From: PALSA-1006 sp964532405
GTDB lineage: Bacteria; Pseudomonadota; Gammaproteobacteria; Burkholderiales; Gallionellaceae
Length of the DNA stretch: 34,818 nt
Direction of reading: 5' to 3'
Assembly: GCA_964532405.1 (NCBI GenBank)
Contig: CAZHIC010000024.1
Span: forward strand, 1 to 34,818
This document shows positions 8,946-16,260 of this stretch, in pieces. The number at the start of each line of letters is the position of its first letter. Positions within the stretch are counted from its first letter, which is position 1. The notes beneath the pieces were generated by a model that ran no database searches, was not told where the DNA came from, and saw only the letters and a program-made list of their open reading frames with translations. Position numbers and translations under genes: made by a program.

Positions 8946-10171
8946 AACTGCGTATCTATTTTTCTGCCACATGGCACGATAACACCTCGCTCTGCCCTTG
9001 GGCACTATGCGATGAGTCCGGTGCGGTGTTGCAATCTGGAAACGCTCCTCTTTCTGCGCTCCCCAAGGCCGATGAATATATCGCAATTATTTCTGCCACG
9101 CGCTTAACGTGCGTTAACGTCAAGATGCCTGCCCAATCCAGACGACGCTGGGAAGCAGCCTTACCTTTTGTGGCAGAGGAATACACCTTAACCGACCCAG
9201 AAGAGAATCATGTCGTTCCGGGAGTATTACAAAAAGACGGCCAGCGTTCACTGTTCATCGTCGATAAACAATGGCTGCAAACTATCGTTTCGGCTGCACA
9301 TACAACTGGTATAGCCCTGCGCCGTACAGTGCCAGAGATGTTGTTACCAAACTTGCCTCCCGACACTTGGGTTGTCATGTGGGACGGCGATAAAAGCTTC
9401 ATGCGCACAGGTGCTACTTCAGGAATCGCTCTGGATCATGGCGACGAGCAACATCCCCCGCTCGCACTGAGCCTGAGCCTGAAGGCATCTCTCCCTGTGC
9501 CACCTAAAAATATCCTGATGCGTTTCCCGGATAGTTTAGAGGAGGCCGAACACAAACTTCCACAATGGCATGATCTACCCGTGGTACTTATTCTTGGCGA
9601 GCCATGGGACTGGCGGCGCGAACCGATTCCCAACGATACACTCAACTTGCTTTGGGGAGCGCTCGCCCCCAAAGCTAAGTTACAGGAGTGGCTGTCGAAA
9701 CTGCGCCCCGTCGCATTGATACTGCTCGCCGTGCTCCTCATCGAAACATTGGGAACCAACATCGAATGGGGGATTCTCAGCAGTGAGAAAACCTCCGTCT
9801 CACAAGAAATGGAGCGCACATTCCGCAAAACATTCGGTGATACCAGCGTCGTGGTCAACCCACCATTGCAGATGCAGCGCAACATCGCCGCATTGCGGCA
9901 TGCCGCCGGCTTACCCGATGACGCAGACTTCCTGCCCTTGCTCGATCTGGCGTCGAGCACGCTATCTTCGCTTCCAAGCGGCAGCTTGACTGCACTGCAC
10001 TATGAATCCGGCAGGCTTGATGTCGATATCAAGCTGCATAACGATACCGAGATTCGCACACTGCAACAACGCTTGCAAGGTAAGGGGCTGAGCATCCGCC
10101 TTGGCGATATTCGTCACACGGAAAACAGTGCCGAAACACGATTGGCGATTCAAGCGGGAGGTGTCTTGTGA
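8942..10171 (+). CDS. gspL: Type II secretion system protein GspL
   Basis: GspL recruits GspE to the inner membrane. The product has 409 residues from ATG 8942, chosen over the ATG at 8930 because MKLRIYF begins the first strand of the actin-like cytoplasmic domain and because of the ATGA overlap. That domain covers roughly residues 1-240. One membrane segment (PVALILLAVLLIETLGT, about 255-275) is followed by a periplasmic ferredoxin-like domain. The C-terminal part (DFLPLLDLASSTLSSLPSGS, LTALHYESGRLDVDI) is typical of GspL. It overlaps gspM by four bases. Confidence 0.92.
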   Translation: MKLRIYFSATWHDNTSLCPWALCDESGAVLQSGNAPLSALPKADEYIAIISATRLTCVNVKMPAQSRRRWEAALPFVAEEYTLTDPEENHVVPGVLQKDGQRSLFIVDKQWLQTIVSAAHTTGIALRRTVPEMLLPNLPPDTWVVMWDGDKSFMRTGATSGIALDHGDEQHPPLALSLSLKASLPVPPKNILMRFPDSLEEAEHKLPQWHDLPVVLILGEPWDWRREPIPNDTLNLLWGALAPKAKLQEWLSKLRPVALILLAVLLIETLGTNIEWGILSSEKTSVSQEMERTFRKTFGDTSVVVNPPLQMQRNIAALRHAAGLPDDADFLPLLDLASSTLSSLPSGSLTALHYESGRLDVDIKLHNDTEIRTLQQRLQGKGLSIRLGDIRHTENSAETRLAIQAGGVL

Positions 10172-10674
10172 AAACACGCTGGAAAGAATTGCGTTCCAAA
10201 CATTGGAACAGCCGCTCCACACAAGAGCGTCGAACGCTGTTCATAGCATTCACTCTACTGCTTCCTATCGTTTATTATTTTCTGTTGTGGCAACCGGCAC
10301 ATCGCGCCGTGGCTAAATTGCACACCACCCTACCTGCGCTGCAAGCACAGTCCCTCAAGCTAAAAGATCAAGCAGCGGAGATAGATGCCTTGCGCCATCG
10401 CCCTCAACTGGCGGCACTCGATGCGACGGCATTAAAATCAAGCATTGAAGAATCCGCCCTGCGACACCAGCTACACACCTCGATAACCAGTCTGGATGCA
10501 CAAGAACCCAATGGGGTACGCATCACCTGTAATGCAATCTCTTTCGCTTCATGGCTAGGTTGGCTGCGTGACTTGCAACAAGAGCAACACATCCGCATCG
10601 GCTCAATCTCGGTCTCCGCATTGCCACAAGCCGGGATGGTGAAGATCAGTGCCACGCTGACCAATGGATCGTAG
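10168..10674 (+). CDS. gspM: Type II secretion system protein GspM
   Basis: GspM is the inner-membrane partner of GspL. The 168-residue product has a short cytoplasmic N-terminus, one membrane segment (residues about 23-42, TLFIAFTLLLPIVYYFLLWQ), a coiled-coil-like stretch (ALQAQSLKLKDQAAEIDALR) and a small periplasmic alpha/beta domain. It starts with GTG 10168 inside the gspL stop, preceded by a strong GGGAGG site at about 10156-10161. Sequence conservation in this family is low, so layout and position carry the call. Confidence 0.9.
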   Translation: MKTRWKELRSKHWNSRSTQERRTLFIAFTLLLPIVYYFLLWQPAHRAVAKLHTTLPALQAQSLKLKDQAAEIDALRHRPQLAALDATALKSSIEESALRHQLHTSITSLDAQEPNGVRITCNAISFASWLGWLRDLQQEQHIRIGSISVSALPQAGMVKISATLTNGS

Positions 10675-10701
10675 TCCTCATTTCAACAGGGCTTATCAAA
10701 T

Positions 10702-11463
10702 ATGAACAAATGGACTTGGGCGTTACTGCTCGCCGCTTTCACAATTGCTCTCATCGTCAGCGCACCGGCCAGCATACTCAGCCGAATAATTTCAAATGCC
10801 AGTAACGGTCGCATAGAACTCGCGAATACGCAAGGAACAGTATGGCGCGGCTCAGCCAACCCCGTCTTGCACCAGCGCAGCGGAGGCTTGATCGCGTTAA
10901 ACACAGCACATTGGGATCTCGCCGCGCTCTCCCTGCTGAGGGGAAAACTGAACATACAAATAAATTGGGACGACAGGTCGCAAACAACGCCCATGTACAT
11001 CATCGTATCAGCCAGCCAAATCGAACTACACCACGCATATATTCCATTGCCCGCGATCTTGTTGGACGAAGTATCGGATTTCTTAAAACCCGCGCAATTA
11101 CGCGGGCAAGTCATCCTCAAAAGCGAATCCCTGTTTCTTACCCGGCAAGGTGTAGAAGGTAGCGCGACGGCCGACTGGTTGAATGCCAGTTCCTTGCTCA
11201 GCAACATCGCGCCACTGGGGAATTATCATTTCACCTTCTCCAGCTCGCCAACCGGACTAGACATTAAACTGAATACAGCCTCTGGAGTATTGCTTTTGGC
11301 AGGACAAGGTCGCCTCACCGCCACAACGGGACTGAATTTTAAAGGCACTGCGCAAGCTGCAAGTGGAAAAGAAGAGGCACTCCGGGAATTGCTCAATCAC
11401 TTGGGGCCGGAAGAAAGTCCCGGCGTCAACACATTCACACTTGTTCCATCCCGCGTGCACTAA
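10702..11463 (+). CDS. gspN: Type II secretion system protein GspN
   Basis: GspN is an accessory inner-membrane protein with a large periplasmic domain, found in many but not all type II systems. The 253 residues begin with a membrane anchor (KWTWALLLAAFTIALIVSAP) followed by a region of repetitive beta-rich segments (GRIELANTQGTVWRGSANPV is the family signature) ending without further membrane segments. It is the last gene of the operon, 27 bases after gspM. No plus-strand terminator with a T-tract was seen directly after it. Confidence 0.87.
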   Translation: MNKWTWALLLAAFTIALIVSAPASILSRIISNASNGRIELANTQGTVWRGSANPVLHQRSGGLIALNTAHWDLAALSLLRGKLNIQINWDDRSQTTPMYIIVSASQIELHHAYIPLPAILLDEVSDFLKPAQLRGQVILKSESLFLTRQGVEGSATADWLNASSLLSNIAPLGNYHFTFSSSPTGLDIKLNTASGVLLLAGQGRLTATTGLNFKGTAQAASGKEEALRELLNHLGPEESPGVNTFTLVPSRVH

Positions 11464-11494
11464 TAAAAATCGACCGAGAAACCGCAGTTCAAGC

Positions 11495-11602
11495 CACAGA
11501 GCTCACAGAGAAAGATAAGAAATAGCCCCGATTTGCGCTCTCACCCAAAAGGTGACACCCCACTCTTTGATAACCATTTATTTCTCCTCTGTGATCTCTG
11601 TG
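11495..11602. repeat. Imperfect inverted repeat after gspN (CACAGAG family)
   Basis: The arm CACAGAGCTCACAGAGA at 11495-11511 pairs with 11586-11602 (15 of 17 positions). CACAGAG-type repeats are common between genes in betaproteobacteria. It could end or stabilise the gsp transcript. It lies in the stretch 11464-11891, where I see no gene, only this repeat and the minus-strand terminator. Confidence 0.55.
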
Positions 11603-11664
11603 TTCTCTGTGTCCAACTGAGTTTTTAAGGATCAAGCGTTGCGCAATCCAATTTTTTGATGACT

Positions 11665-11703
11665 AAAAAAAGACCCGGAACGGTATTGGCGCCGCCGGGT
11701 CTT
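11665..11703 (-). terminator. Rho-independent terminator, minus strand
   Basis: A perfect nine-base stem AAGACCCGG (11670-11678) and CCGGGTCTT (11695-11703) encloses a 16-base loop. The run of seven A on the plus strand (11665-11671) becomes a T-tract on the minus-strand transcript. It is therefore oriented to stop leftward transcription and probably belongs to the broken gene at 11892-12180. Confidence 0.7.
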
Positions 11704-11891
11704 AGTACTTCAGGTGATTATCAAGGGGGGGAGAAATAAGCACCTGTGCACATCATCTCCTTCTGCAGCAAGGCACTCCGTACGCTAACGCACATAGGAT
11801 GCGATATTCTTAACACATCAGGCAAAGTGCCCCCATCCAATGAGCAAGGAGCCCTTCGTGGGCACGCCAATCATTATCCGAAGTGTTCAAA

Positions 11892-12180
11892 TCAGAGCGG
11901 TACTGCGAAGTAAAGACCGAAAACAGAGAACATGTTGTATGGAGGAACTCGCACGATGTAGATTAGGTTTGCTTTTGCAACACCAAAATCATAGACGAGA
12001 TGTGGAATCGGCGCGATAAAACTACTTCCCTCATTGTAAGTAGGACTCTGGATGACCAGGAGGTCAACACCAAGTCTCCAGCGATCCGCTAGCTCGTACA
12101 AAGAGGTAACCCCAATAAACTTCGCCAACTCACTTCCGGAATCTTTGAAAAATCCGACTTCCACATTAGACACGGCGCGC
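11892..12180 (-). pseudogene. 3' remnant of a probable outer-membrane beta-barrel gene, cut by the IS30 element
   Basis: A minus-strand frame encodes about 95 residues ending in alternating, aromatic-rich segments (PHLVYDFGVAKANLIYIVRV, PPYNMFSVFGLYFAVPL), typical of a small outer-membrane barrel. Segments such as RWRLGVDLLVIQSPTYNEGS recall PagP-like or other small barrel families, but I cannot name the family. The frame runs rightward straight into the left end of the IS30 element at about 12181, with no signal peptide or ribosome site before it. Sequence to the right of the element (13296-13377) shows no matching N-terminal half, so that part appears deleted. Its own terminator remains at 11665-11703. 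Confidence 0.6.
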
Positions 12181-12193
12181 GCGAAATCTAAGT

Positions 12194-12221
12194 GCAACAT
12201 TTTTTCATGAAAGAATGTTGC
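12194..12221. promoter_or_regulatory. Near-perfect 28-base palindrome at the IS left end, abutting the transposase ATG
   Basis: The arms GCAACATT (12194-12201) and AATGTTGC (12214-12221) frame a self-complementary centre (TTTCATGAAA), with one mismatched pair overall. It begins inside the left inverted repeat and ends at the base before ATG 12222. It could be a transposase operator, or an mRNA hairpin that limits translation of read-through transcripts. Confidence 0.6.
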
Positions 12222-13295
12222 ATGACAAAAAAATATAAACACATCACATTGGATGACCGCGCTTTGATTCAAACTCAACTTCAACAAGGATTCAAGCCTT
12301 CCGCCATTGCTGCGAGTTTGAATCGGCCACGTTCTTGTATCTCGCGCGAGCTTGCCCGCAATGGATGGAAGGCTGCGGCTGTCGGGCACCCCGTTGGACG
12401 CCCGGCTGTTGCAGGTGGCTATTCTTCCAGCCGGGCCAACATTCGTGCCCGGCGCTTATCTGTCATGCCGCGCGTCAAACGCAAGCTGGTGTATGGCAAT
12501 CCGCTATGGAACAAAGTCAGCGATGGCCTGCAACAAGGCTTATCCCCCGAACAGGTTGCCGGTACACTGGGGCGCATGAACGAGCCCATCCGCCTGTGCC
12601 ACGAAACAATTTACCAAGCGATCTACGCGATGCCAAAAGGTGAGCTGCGCACCGACACGATTGCGTTACTGCGTTTTGGCCACAACAAACGTCGACCACG
12701 TTCGCGCGGTTGCGACCGGCGCGGACAGATTCCCGACATGACCAGTATTGATCTGCGCCCTGCCGAAATTGCGGAGCACCTGATACCGGGTCATTGGGAG
12801 GTCGATCACATCAAGGGCGCGGGCAACCGCTCCCAAGTCGGCACGCTGGTCGAGCGCAAGACACTTTACGTTGCACTGGTGAAGCTCTCAAACGGCACCG
12901 CACAAGCAACAACAGCGGGCTTTGGTACGATCTTGCAACGCTTTGATGTGGATTTGCGCCGCTCGCTCACTGACGACCAAGGGCGTGAAATGTCTCAACA
13001 TGCAAAGTTAACTCAAGACACCGGCATCAAGGTTTACTTCGCCCACCCACACAGCCCGTGGGAGCGGGGTCAGAACGAAAATACCAATGGCTTATTGCGT
13101 CAGTATCTGCCAAAAGGTTCAGACCTTTCCGTGTTCTCCCGGCTCCAGCTCGACGACATCGCATGGAAACTCAACACCAGACCGAGAAAGTCGCTAGACT
13201 GGAAATGCCCGGCCGAACTTTTTCTTCCTGAAGGCGCTTTTGACTTTAAGGCTTACTGGGCGGACAAACTTAATATTGTTGCACTTGGACTTTGA
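12222..13295 (+). CDS. IS30-family transposase
   Basis: DDE transposase that cuts and joins the element ends. The 357-residue product has an N-terminal helix-turn-helix (HITLDDRALIQTQLQQGFKP, then AIAASLNRPRSCISRELARN) and a C-terminal catalytic core. The acidic triad is D195 (HWEVDH), D252 (TDDQGRE) and E286 (ERGQNENTNGLL), spacing DD33E. The family motif NTNGLLRQYLPKG is intact. ATG 12222 was chosen because MTKKYKHITL is the usual family start; ATG 12207 is also possible. The gene seems complete, so the element may be active. The last codons and stop lie in the right inverted repeat. Confidence 0.95.
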   Translation: MTKKYKHITLDDRALIQTQLQQGFKPSAIAASLNRPRSCISRELARNGWKAAAVGHPVGRPAVAGGYSSSRANIRARRLSVMPRVKRKLVYGNPLWNKVSDGLQQGLSPEQVAGTLGRMNEPIRLCHETIYQAIYAMPKGELRTDTIALLRFGHNKRRPRSRGCDRRGQIPDMTSIDLRPAEIAEHLIPGHWEVDHIKGAGNRSQVGTLVERKTLYVALVKLSNGTAQATTAGFGTILQRFDVDLRRSLTDDQGREMSQHAKLTQDTGIKVYFAHPHSPWERGQNENTNGLLRQYLPKGSDLSVFSRLQLDDIAWKLNTRPRKSLDWKCPAELFLPEGAFDFKAYWADKLNIVALGL

Positions 13296-13377
13296 AACCG
13301 CCCTTGATTTACAGAAGGCATTGATTGTGCCATCATTTGATGTCGAAGTACGTGCCACATGAAATGGAGGTTATAAA

Positions 13378-13575
13378 ATGCGTACCACCCTTGCTCTTGA
13401 TGACGACTTGCTTGAAAAAGCCCAGGAATTTACAGGCTCCATGGATAAGACAGCCTTGGTTCGCGAAGCACTCAACGCATTGATCCAGCGCGAGAGCGCC
13501 CAAAGATTGGCATTGCTCGGTGGGTCGGAACCTTTGCTTAAAAATATTCCCCGTCGCCAGCCTAAGCTCTCATGA
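13378..13575 (+). CDS. VapB-type antitoxin
   Basis: The 65-residue product begins MRTTLALDDDLLEKAQEFTG and continues KTALVREALNALIQRESAQR, the ribbon-helix-helix pattern of small VapB/DUF2191-type antitoxins. It would bind its own promoter through the N-terminal strand and mask the toxin with its C-terminal tail. A clear ribosome site (GGAGG at 13366-13370) lies seven bases before the ATG. Its stop overlaps the toxin ATG as ATGA, the normal antitoxin-first order. Confidence 0.88.
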   Translation: MRTTLALDDDLLEKAQEFTGSMDKTALVREALNALIQRESAQRLALLGGSEPLLKNIPRRQPKLS

Positions 13576-13943
13576 TTTTAGTAGACACCTCGGTCTGGAT
13601 AGATCATTTCCGGCAAGGGGATGCCGAATTAATCAGACTGCTTAACACAGGCCAGGCAATGATCCACCGATTCGTTATTGGCGAGCTGGCCTTGGGCAAT
13701 ATTCAGAATCGAAAAATCATCCTCAATACTTTGCAAAACTTGCCGCAGACCACCATTGCCTCTGACGAGGAAGTGTTACGTTTCATTGAGGGGCAGGCTC
13801 TTTTTGGCAGCGGAATTGGCTATATTGATGCACACCTGCTGGCCGCCACCTTGCTTTCACCGGGTTCGTTTCTGTGGACACGTGACAAGCGACTGCTGGC
13901 GGAGAGCGTGCGGCTAGGCGTGTGCGTGAACTTGACTCACTAA
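13572..13943 (+). CDS. VapC-type PIN-domain toxin
   Basis: PIN-domain ribonuclease, expected to cleave RNA (often tRNA or rRNA) when free of antitoxin. The 123 residues hold the full acidic set: D5 (MILVDTSVWIDHF), E38 (VIGELALG), D86 (GIGYIDAHLL) and D105 (LWTRDKRL). Length is typical and all catalytic residues are intact, so it is probably functional. It sits beside the IS30 element, in the accessory patch that separates the gsp operon from rpsP. Confidence 0.93.
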   Translation: MILVDTSVWIDHFRQGDAELIRLLNTGQAMIHRFVIGELALGNIQNRKIILNTLQNLPQTTIASDEEVLRFIEGQALFGSGIGYIDAHLLAATLLSPGSFLWTRDKRLLAESVRLGVCVNLTH

Positions 13944-14055
13944 CTTTTTGAGCGCGCCGAGTGATTACCCAGTAGCTCTCGCCCATTCCTTCGTCTTTTG
14001 CATACCGCCAGCTAAGCCTCCCAAGCCTTAAGCAATCGGCTTTGGCTTCTTCAGC

Positions 14056-14085
14056 TTGCCATTCCCAGACAAAGTATCGTAGAAT
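14056..14085 (+). promoter_or_regulatory. Candidate sigma70 promoter for rpsP-rimM-trmD-rplS
   Basis: TTGCCA at 14056-14061 and TAGAAT at 14080-14085, spacer 18 bases, about 48 bases upstream of the rpsP ATG. Both boxes are close to consensus, and the position suits a ribosomal-protein operon. Confidence 0.5.
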
Positions 14086-14132
14086 TCGCGCCCTTTGGCA
14101 TTTGACCAAACATATTTTATTGGGTTTTGACT

Positions 14133-14387
14133 ATGGTTATCATTCGTATGTCTCGCGGCGGCTCCAAGAACCGTCCGTTCTTCAACGTGGTTGTAGCTGA
14201 TTCGCGCAATCGCCGCGATGGCCGTTTCATCGAGCGCGTGGGTTTCTACAATCCTTTGGCAACTGAAGGTCAAGAAGGTTTGCGTCTGGAACTGGGCCGC
14301 GTTACTTATTGGCAAGAAAAGGGCGCGCAATTGAGCGACTCCGTAGCCAAGCTGGTTAAGCGCGCTGGTGCAGCAGCTAAAGTCTGA
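14133..14387 (+). CDS. rpsP: 30S ribosomal protein bS16
   Basis: Small-subunit ribosomal protein needed for 30S assembly. The 84 residues MVIIRMSRGGSKNRPFFNVV... with RDGRFIERVGFYNP are diagnostic. ATG 14133 is preferred over an in-frame TTG two codons upstream because MVIIR is the conserved start. It is the first gene of the conserved rpsP-rimM-trmD-rplS operon. Confidence 0.98.
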   Translation: MVIIRMSRGGSKNRPFFNVVVADSRNRRDGRFIERVGFYNPLATEGQEGLRLELGRVTYWQEKGAQLSDSVAKLVKRAGAAAKV

Positions 14388-14400
14388 CGCAGCAGACCCC

Positions 14401-14898
14401 ATGGTCGTCATGGGGCGTATCGTCGGGGCGCAGGGGATTCTCGGCTGGGTGAAAGTGCAGACTTTTACCGAGCATTTGGATGGCCTGCTCGACTACGATG
14501 AATGGTATCTGGGCAACGACAAGCAGCCGTGGCGCAAGGTCGAAGTTCTGGAGGCCAATGTCCACGGCAAAGTTTTAGTGGCGAAGCTGCCCGGCATCAT
14601 CGACCGCACTGCGGCCGAGCAATGCAAAGGTCTGTTAGTCGCGGTACACCGCGATAGTTTGCCCAAGCAAGAACCCGGAGAGTATTTCTGGTCTGATTTG
14701 ATCGGCATGAAGGTGATAAACCTTGCCGATGAAGCGCTGGGCACGGTAGATACCCTGCTTGAAACCGGCGCGAACGATGTGCTGAGCGTGCGCGATGCTG
14801 AAGGCAAAGAAAGGCTCATTCCTTTTCTCGCCAGTGTCATTCAGCAGGTCAGCTTGGAAGAAAGAGTGATACGCGTGGATTGGCAGCTGGATTACTAG
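14401..14898 (+). CDS. rimM: Ribosome maturation factor RimM
   Basis: RimM binds uS19 and helps mature the 30S head. The product has 165 residues from ATG 14401: an N-terminal RimM domain (MGRIVGAQGILGWVKVQTFT) and a C-terminal PRC-barrel domain (YFWSDLIGMKVINLADEALG, then GANDVLSV and RLIPFL). A GTG at 14368 inside rpsP would add 11 residues; ATG 14401 matches the conserved N-terminus better. It is followed one base later by trmD. Confidence 0.97.
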   Translation: MVVMGRIVGAQGILGWVKVQTFTEHLDGLLDYDEWYLGNDKQPWRKVEVLEANVHGKVLVAKLPGIIDRTAAEQCKGLLVAVHRDSLPKQEPGEYFWSDLIGMKVINLADEALGTVDTLLETGANDVLSVRDAEGKERLIPFLASVIQQVSLEERVIRVDWQLDY

Positions 14899-14899
14899 G

Positions 14900-15676
14900 A
14901 TGCGTTTCGACGTTGTTACGCTGTTCCCCGAAATGTTCGATGCGATCACCCAATACGGCGTGACGCGGCGCGCGGCGGAGCAGAAAAAGTTTCAGTTGAA
15001 AACGTGGAATCCGCGCGAGTTTACAACTGACAATCACCGCACGGTGGATGATCGCCCTTACGGCGGCGGCCCCGGAATGGTGATGCTGGTGGAGCCGCTG
15101 GCTCAGGCGATCAGCGCAGCGAAAGCAGCGCAGGCCGCAAGTGGATTTGCAAAGAGCCGTGTGATTCACCTGTCACCGCAAGGCAGGCAGCTCACCCATG
15201 AAGTGGTGAAGGAATTGCTGGCGCGCGACGCAGGTTTGATATTGCTGGCGAGCCGTTACGAAGGCGTGGATGAGCGCCTGATTCGGCAGTATGTGGATGA
15301 AGAGCTTTCCATCGGAGATTACGTTTTGTCCGGTGGCGAGTTGGCGGCGATGGTGTTGATCGACAGCTTGGTGCGGCAGCTTCCCGGTGTATTGGGCGAT
15401 GCCGGATCGGCGCAGCAGGACTCGTTTGTAAACGGTCTGCTGGACTGTCCGCACTACACGCGCCCGGAAGTTTATGGCGGCGAAGGTATTCCTGATGTGT
15501 TGATGTCGGGACACCACGCCGAAATAGAGAAGTGGCGATTGAAGCAGTCCTTGGGTAGAACTGCGGAACGTCGCCCGGATTTGCTGGCAACACGCCAGTT
15601 TACAAAACAGGAAGCTCGGCTACTGGCAGAGTACCAGCAGGAACAAGCGTCCGTACAACAAGAGGAATCAAAATGA
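14900..15676 (+). CDS. trmD: tRNA (guanine-N1)-methyltransferase TrmD
   Basis: TrmD methylates G37 of tRNAs next to the anticodon using S-adenosylmethionine and prevents frameshifting. The 258-residue SPOUT-knot protein shows MRFDVVTLFPEMFDAI, the G-rich loop RPYGGGPGMVM, LLASRYEGVDERLI and SIGDYVLSGGELAAMVLID, all hallmarks. Length is normal. It overlaps rplS by the ATGA arrangement, so the two are probably coupled. Confidence 0.98.
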   Translation: MRFDVVTLFPEMFDAITQYGVTRRAAEQKKFQLKTWNPREFTTDNHRTVDDRPYGGGPGMVMLVEPLAQAISAAKAAQAASGFAKSRVIHLSPQGRQLTHEVVKELLARDAGLILLASRYEGVDERLIRQYVDEELSIGDYVLSGGELAAMVLIDSLVRQLPGVLGDAGSAQQDSFVNGLLDCPHYTRPEVYGGEGIPDVLMSGHHAEIEKWRLKQSLGRTAERRPDLLATRQFTKQEARLLAEYQQEQASVQQEESK

Positions 15677-16050
15677 ATCTGATCGCAATACTAGAGAAAG
15701 AAGAGATCGCCCGCCTGGGTAAGACTATTCCATCATTCGCCCCCGGCGACACAGTGATCGTTAACGTCAACGTGGTCGAAGGTGATAAAAAACGTACCCA
15801 AGCCTACGAGGGCGTGGTGATTGCCAAGCGCAACAAAGGGCTGAACTCCAGCTTCATCGTGCGTAAAGTCGCAGCCGGCGAAGGCGTCGAGCGTACTTTC
15901 CAAACTTATTCCCCGTCCATCGACAGCATCGAAGTCAAGCGTCGCGGCGATGTGCGCCGTGCCAAGCTGTACTACTTGCGTGATCGTTCCGGCAAGTCGG
16001 CACGTATCAAAGAAAAATTGGCACCACGCAAGGTTGTGGCTGCAGCTTAA
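15673..16050 (+). CDS. rplS: 50S ribosomal protein bL19
   Basis: Large-subunit protein at the 30S-50S interface. The 125 residues include the conserved FAPGDTVIVNVNVVEGDKKR, AYEGVVIAKRNKGLNSSFIV and a basic C-terminus (YYLRDRSGKSARIKEKL). It is the last gene of the operon and is followed by a strong terminator. Confidence 0.98.
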   Translation: MNLIAILEKEEIARLGKTIPSFAPGDTVIVNVNVVEGDKKRTQAYEGVVIAKRNKGLNSSFIVRKVAAGEGVERTFQTYSPSIDSIEVKRRGDVRRAKLYYLRDRSGKSARIKEKLAPRKVVAAA

Positions 16051-16070
16051 ATCTGCAAGCATGCGTTTAA

Positions 16071-16098
16071 ACAAAGGGGAGCTTCGGCTCCCCTTTGT
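16071..16098 (+). terminator. Rho-independent terminator after rplS
   Basis: A perfect 12-base stem, ACAAAGGGGAGC (16071-16082) and GCTCCCCTTTGT (16087-16098), with a stable TTCG tetraloop. It starts 20 bases after the rplS stop. The T-tract after it is interrupted (TTGTCATTGTT). Confidence 0.85.
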
Positions 16099-16164
16099 CA
16101 TTGTTGCGCGGTGATCGTCGCCTTAATATAAACGTCCCTTGTAAGGCAGAGAGCAGGGTTATTT

Positions 16165-16184
16165 CCTCCCCTGACAAGGGGAGG
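16165..16184. repeat. GC-rich palindrome upstream of the HicB/HEPN-like gene
   Basis: CCTCCCCT (16165-16172) and AGGGGAGG (16177-16184) around a GACA loop, followed by CCGGGAGGGG. The style matches the larger palindrome at 17432-17527, so the two probably belong to one dispersed intergenic repeat family. They bracket the fusion gene and ogt. Confidence 0.6.
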
Positions 16185-16260
16185 CCGGGAGGGGTTTGAG
16201 CCTAATGAAAAAAACGGGATAAAATTGACATACGGACAAACATGCCCGACGATGCTTGCC

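Larger units (their letters stand above)
12181..13295 (+). mobile_element. IS30-family insertion sequence
   Basis: The element contains one transposase gene bounded by inverted ends. A ten-base core AAGTGCAACA is perfect at 12190-12199 and, inverted, at 13277-13286. Outward of the core the ends still match at about five of nine positions (12181-12189 against 13287-13295), so the true tips lie a little outside the core and include the transposase stop codon. No clear target duplication was identified. The exact tips are uncertain by about ten bases. Confidence 0.8.

Noticed and set aside
12192..12221. GTG start at 12192 for the transposase
   Set aside because: It would place coding sequence in the left inverted repeat and palindrome. 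The family start MTKKYKH fits ATG 12222.
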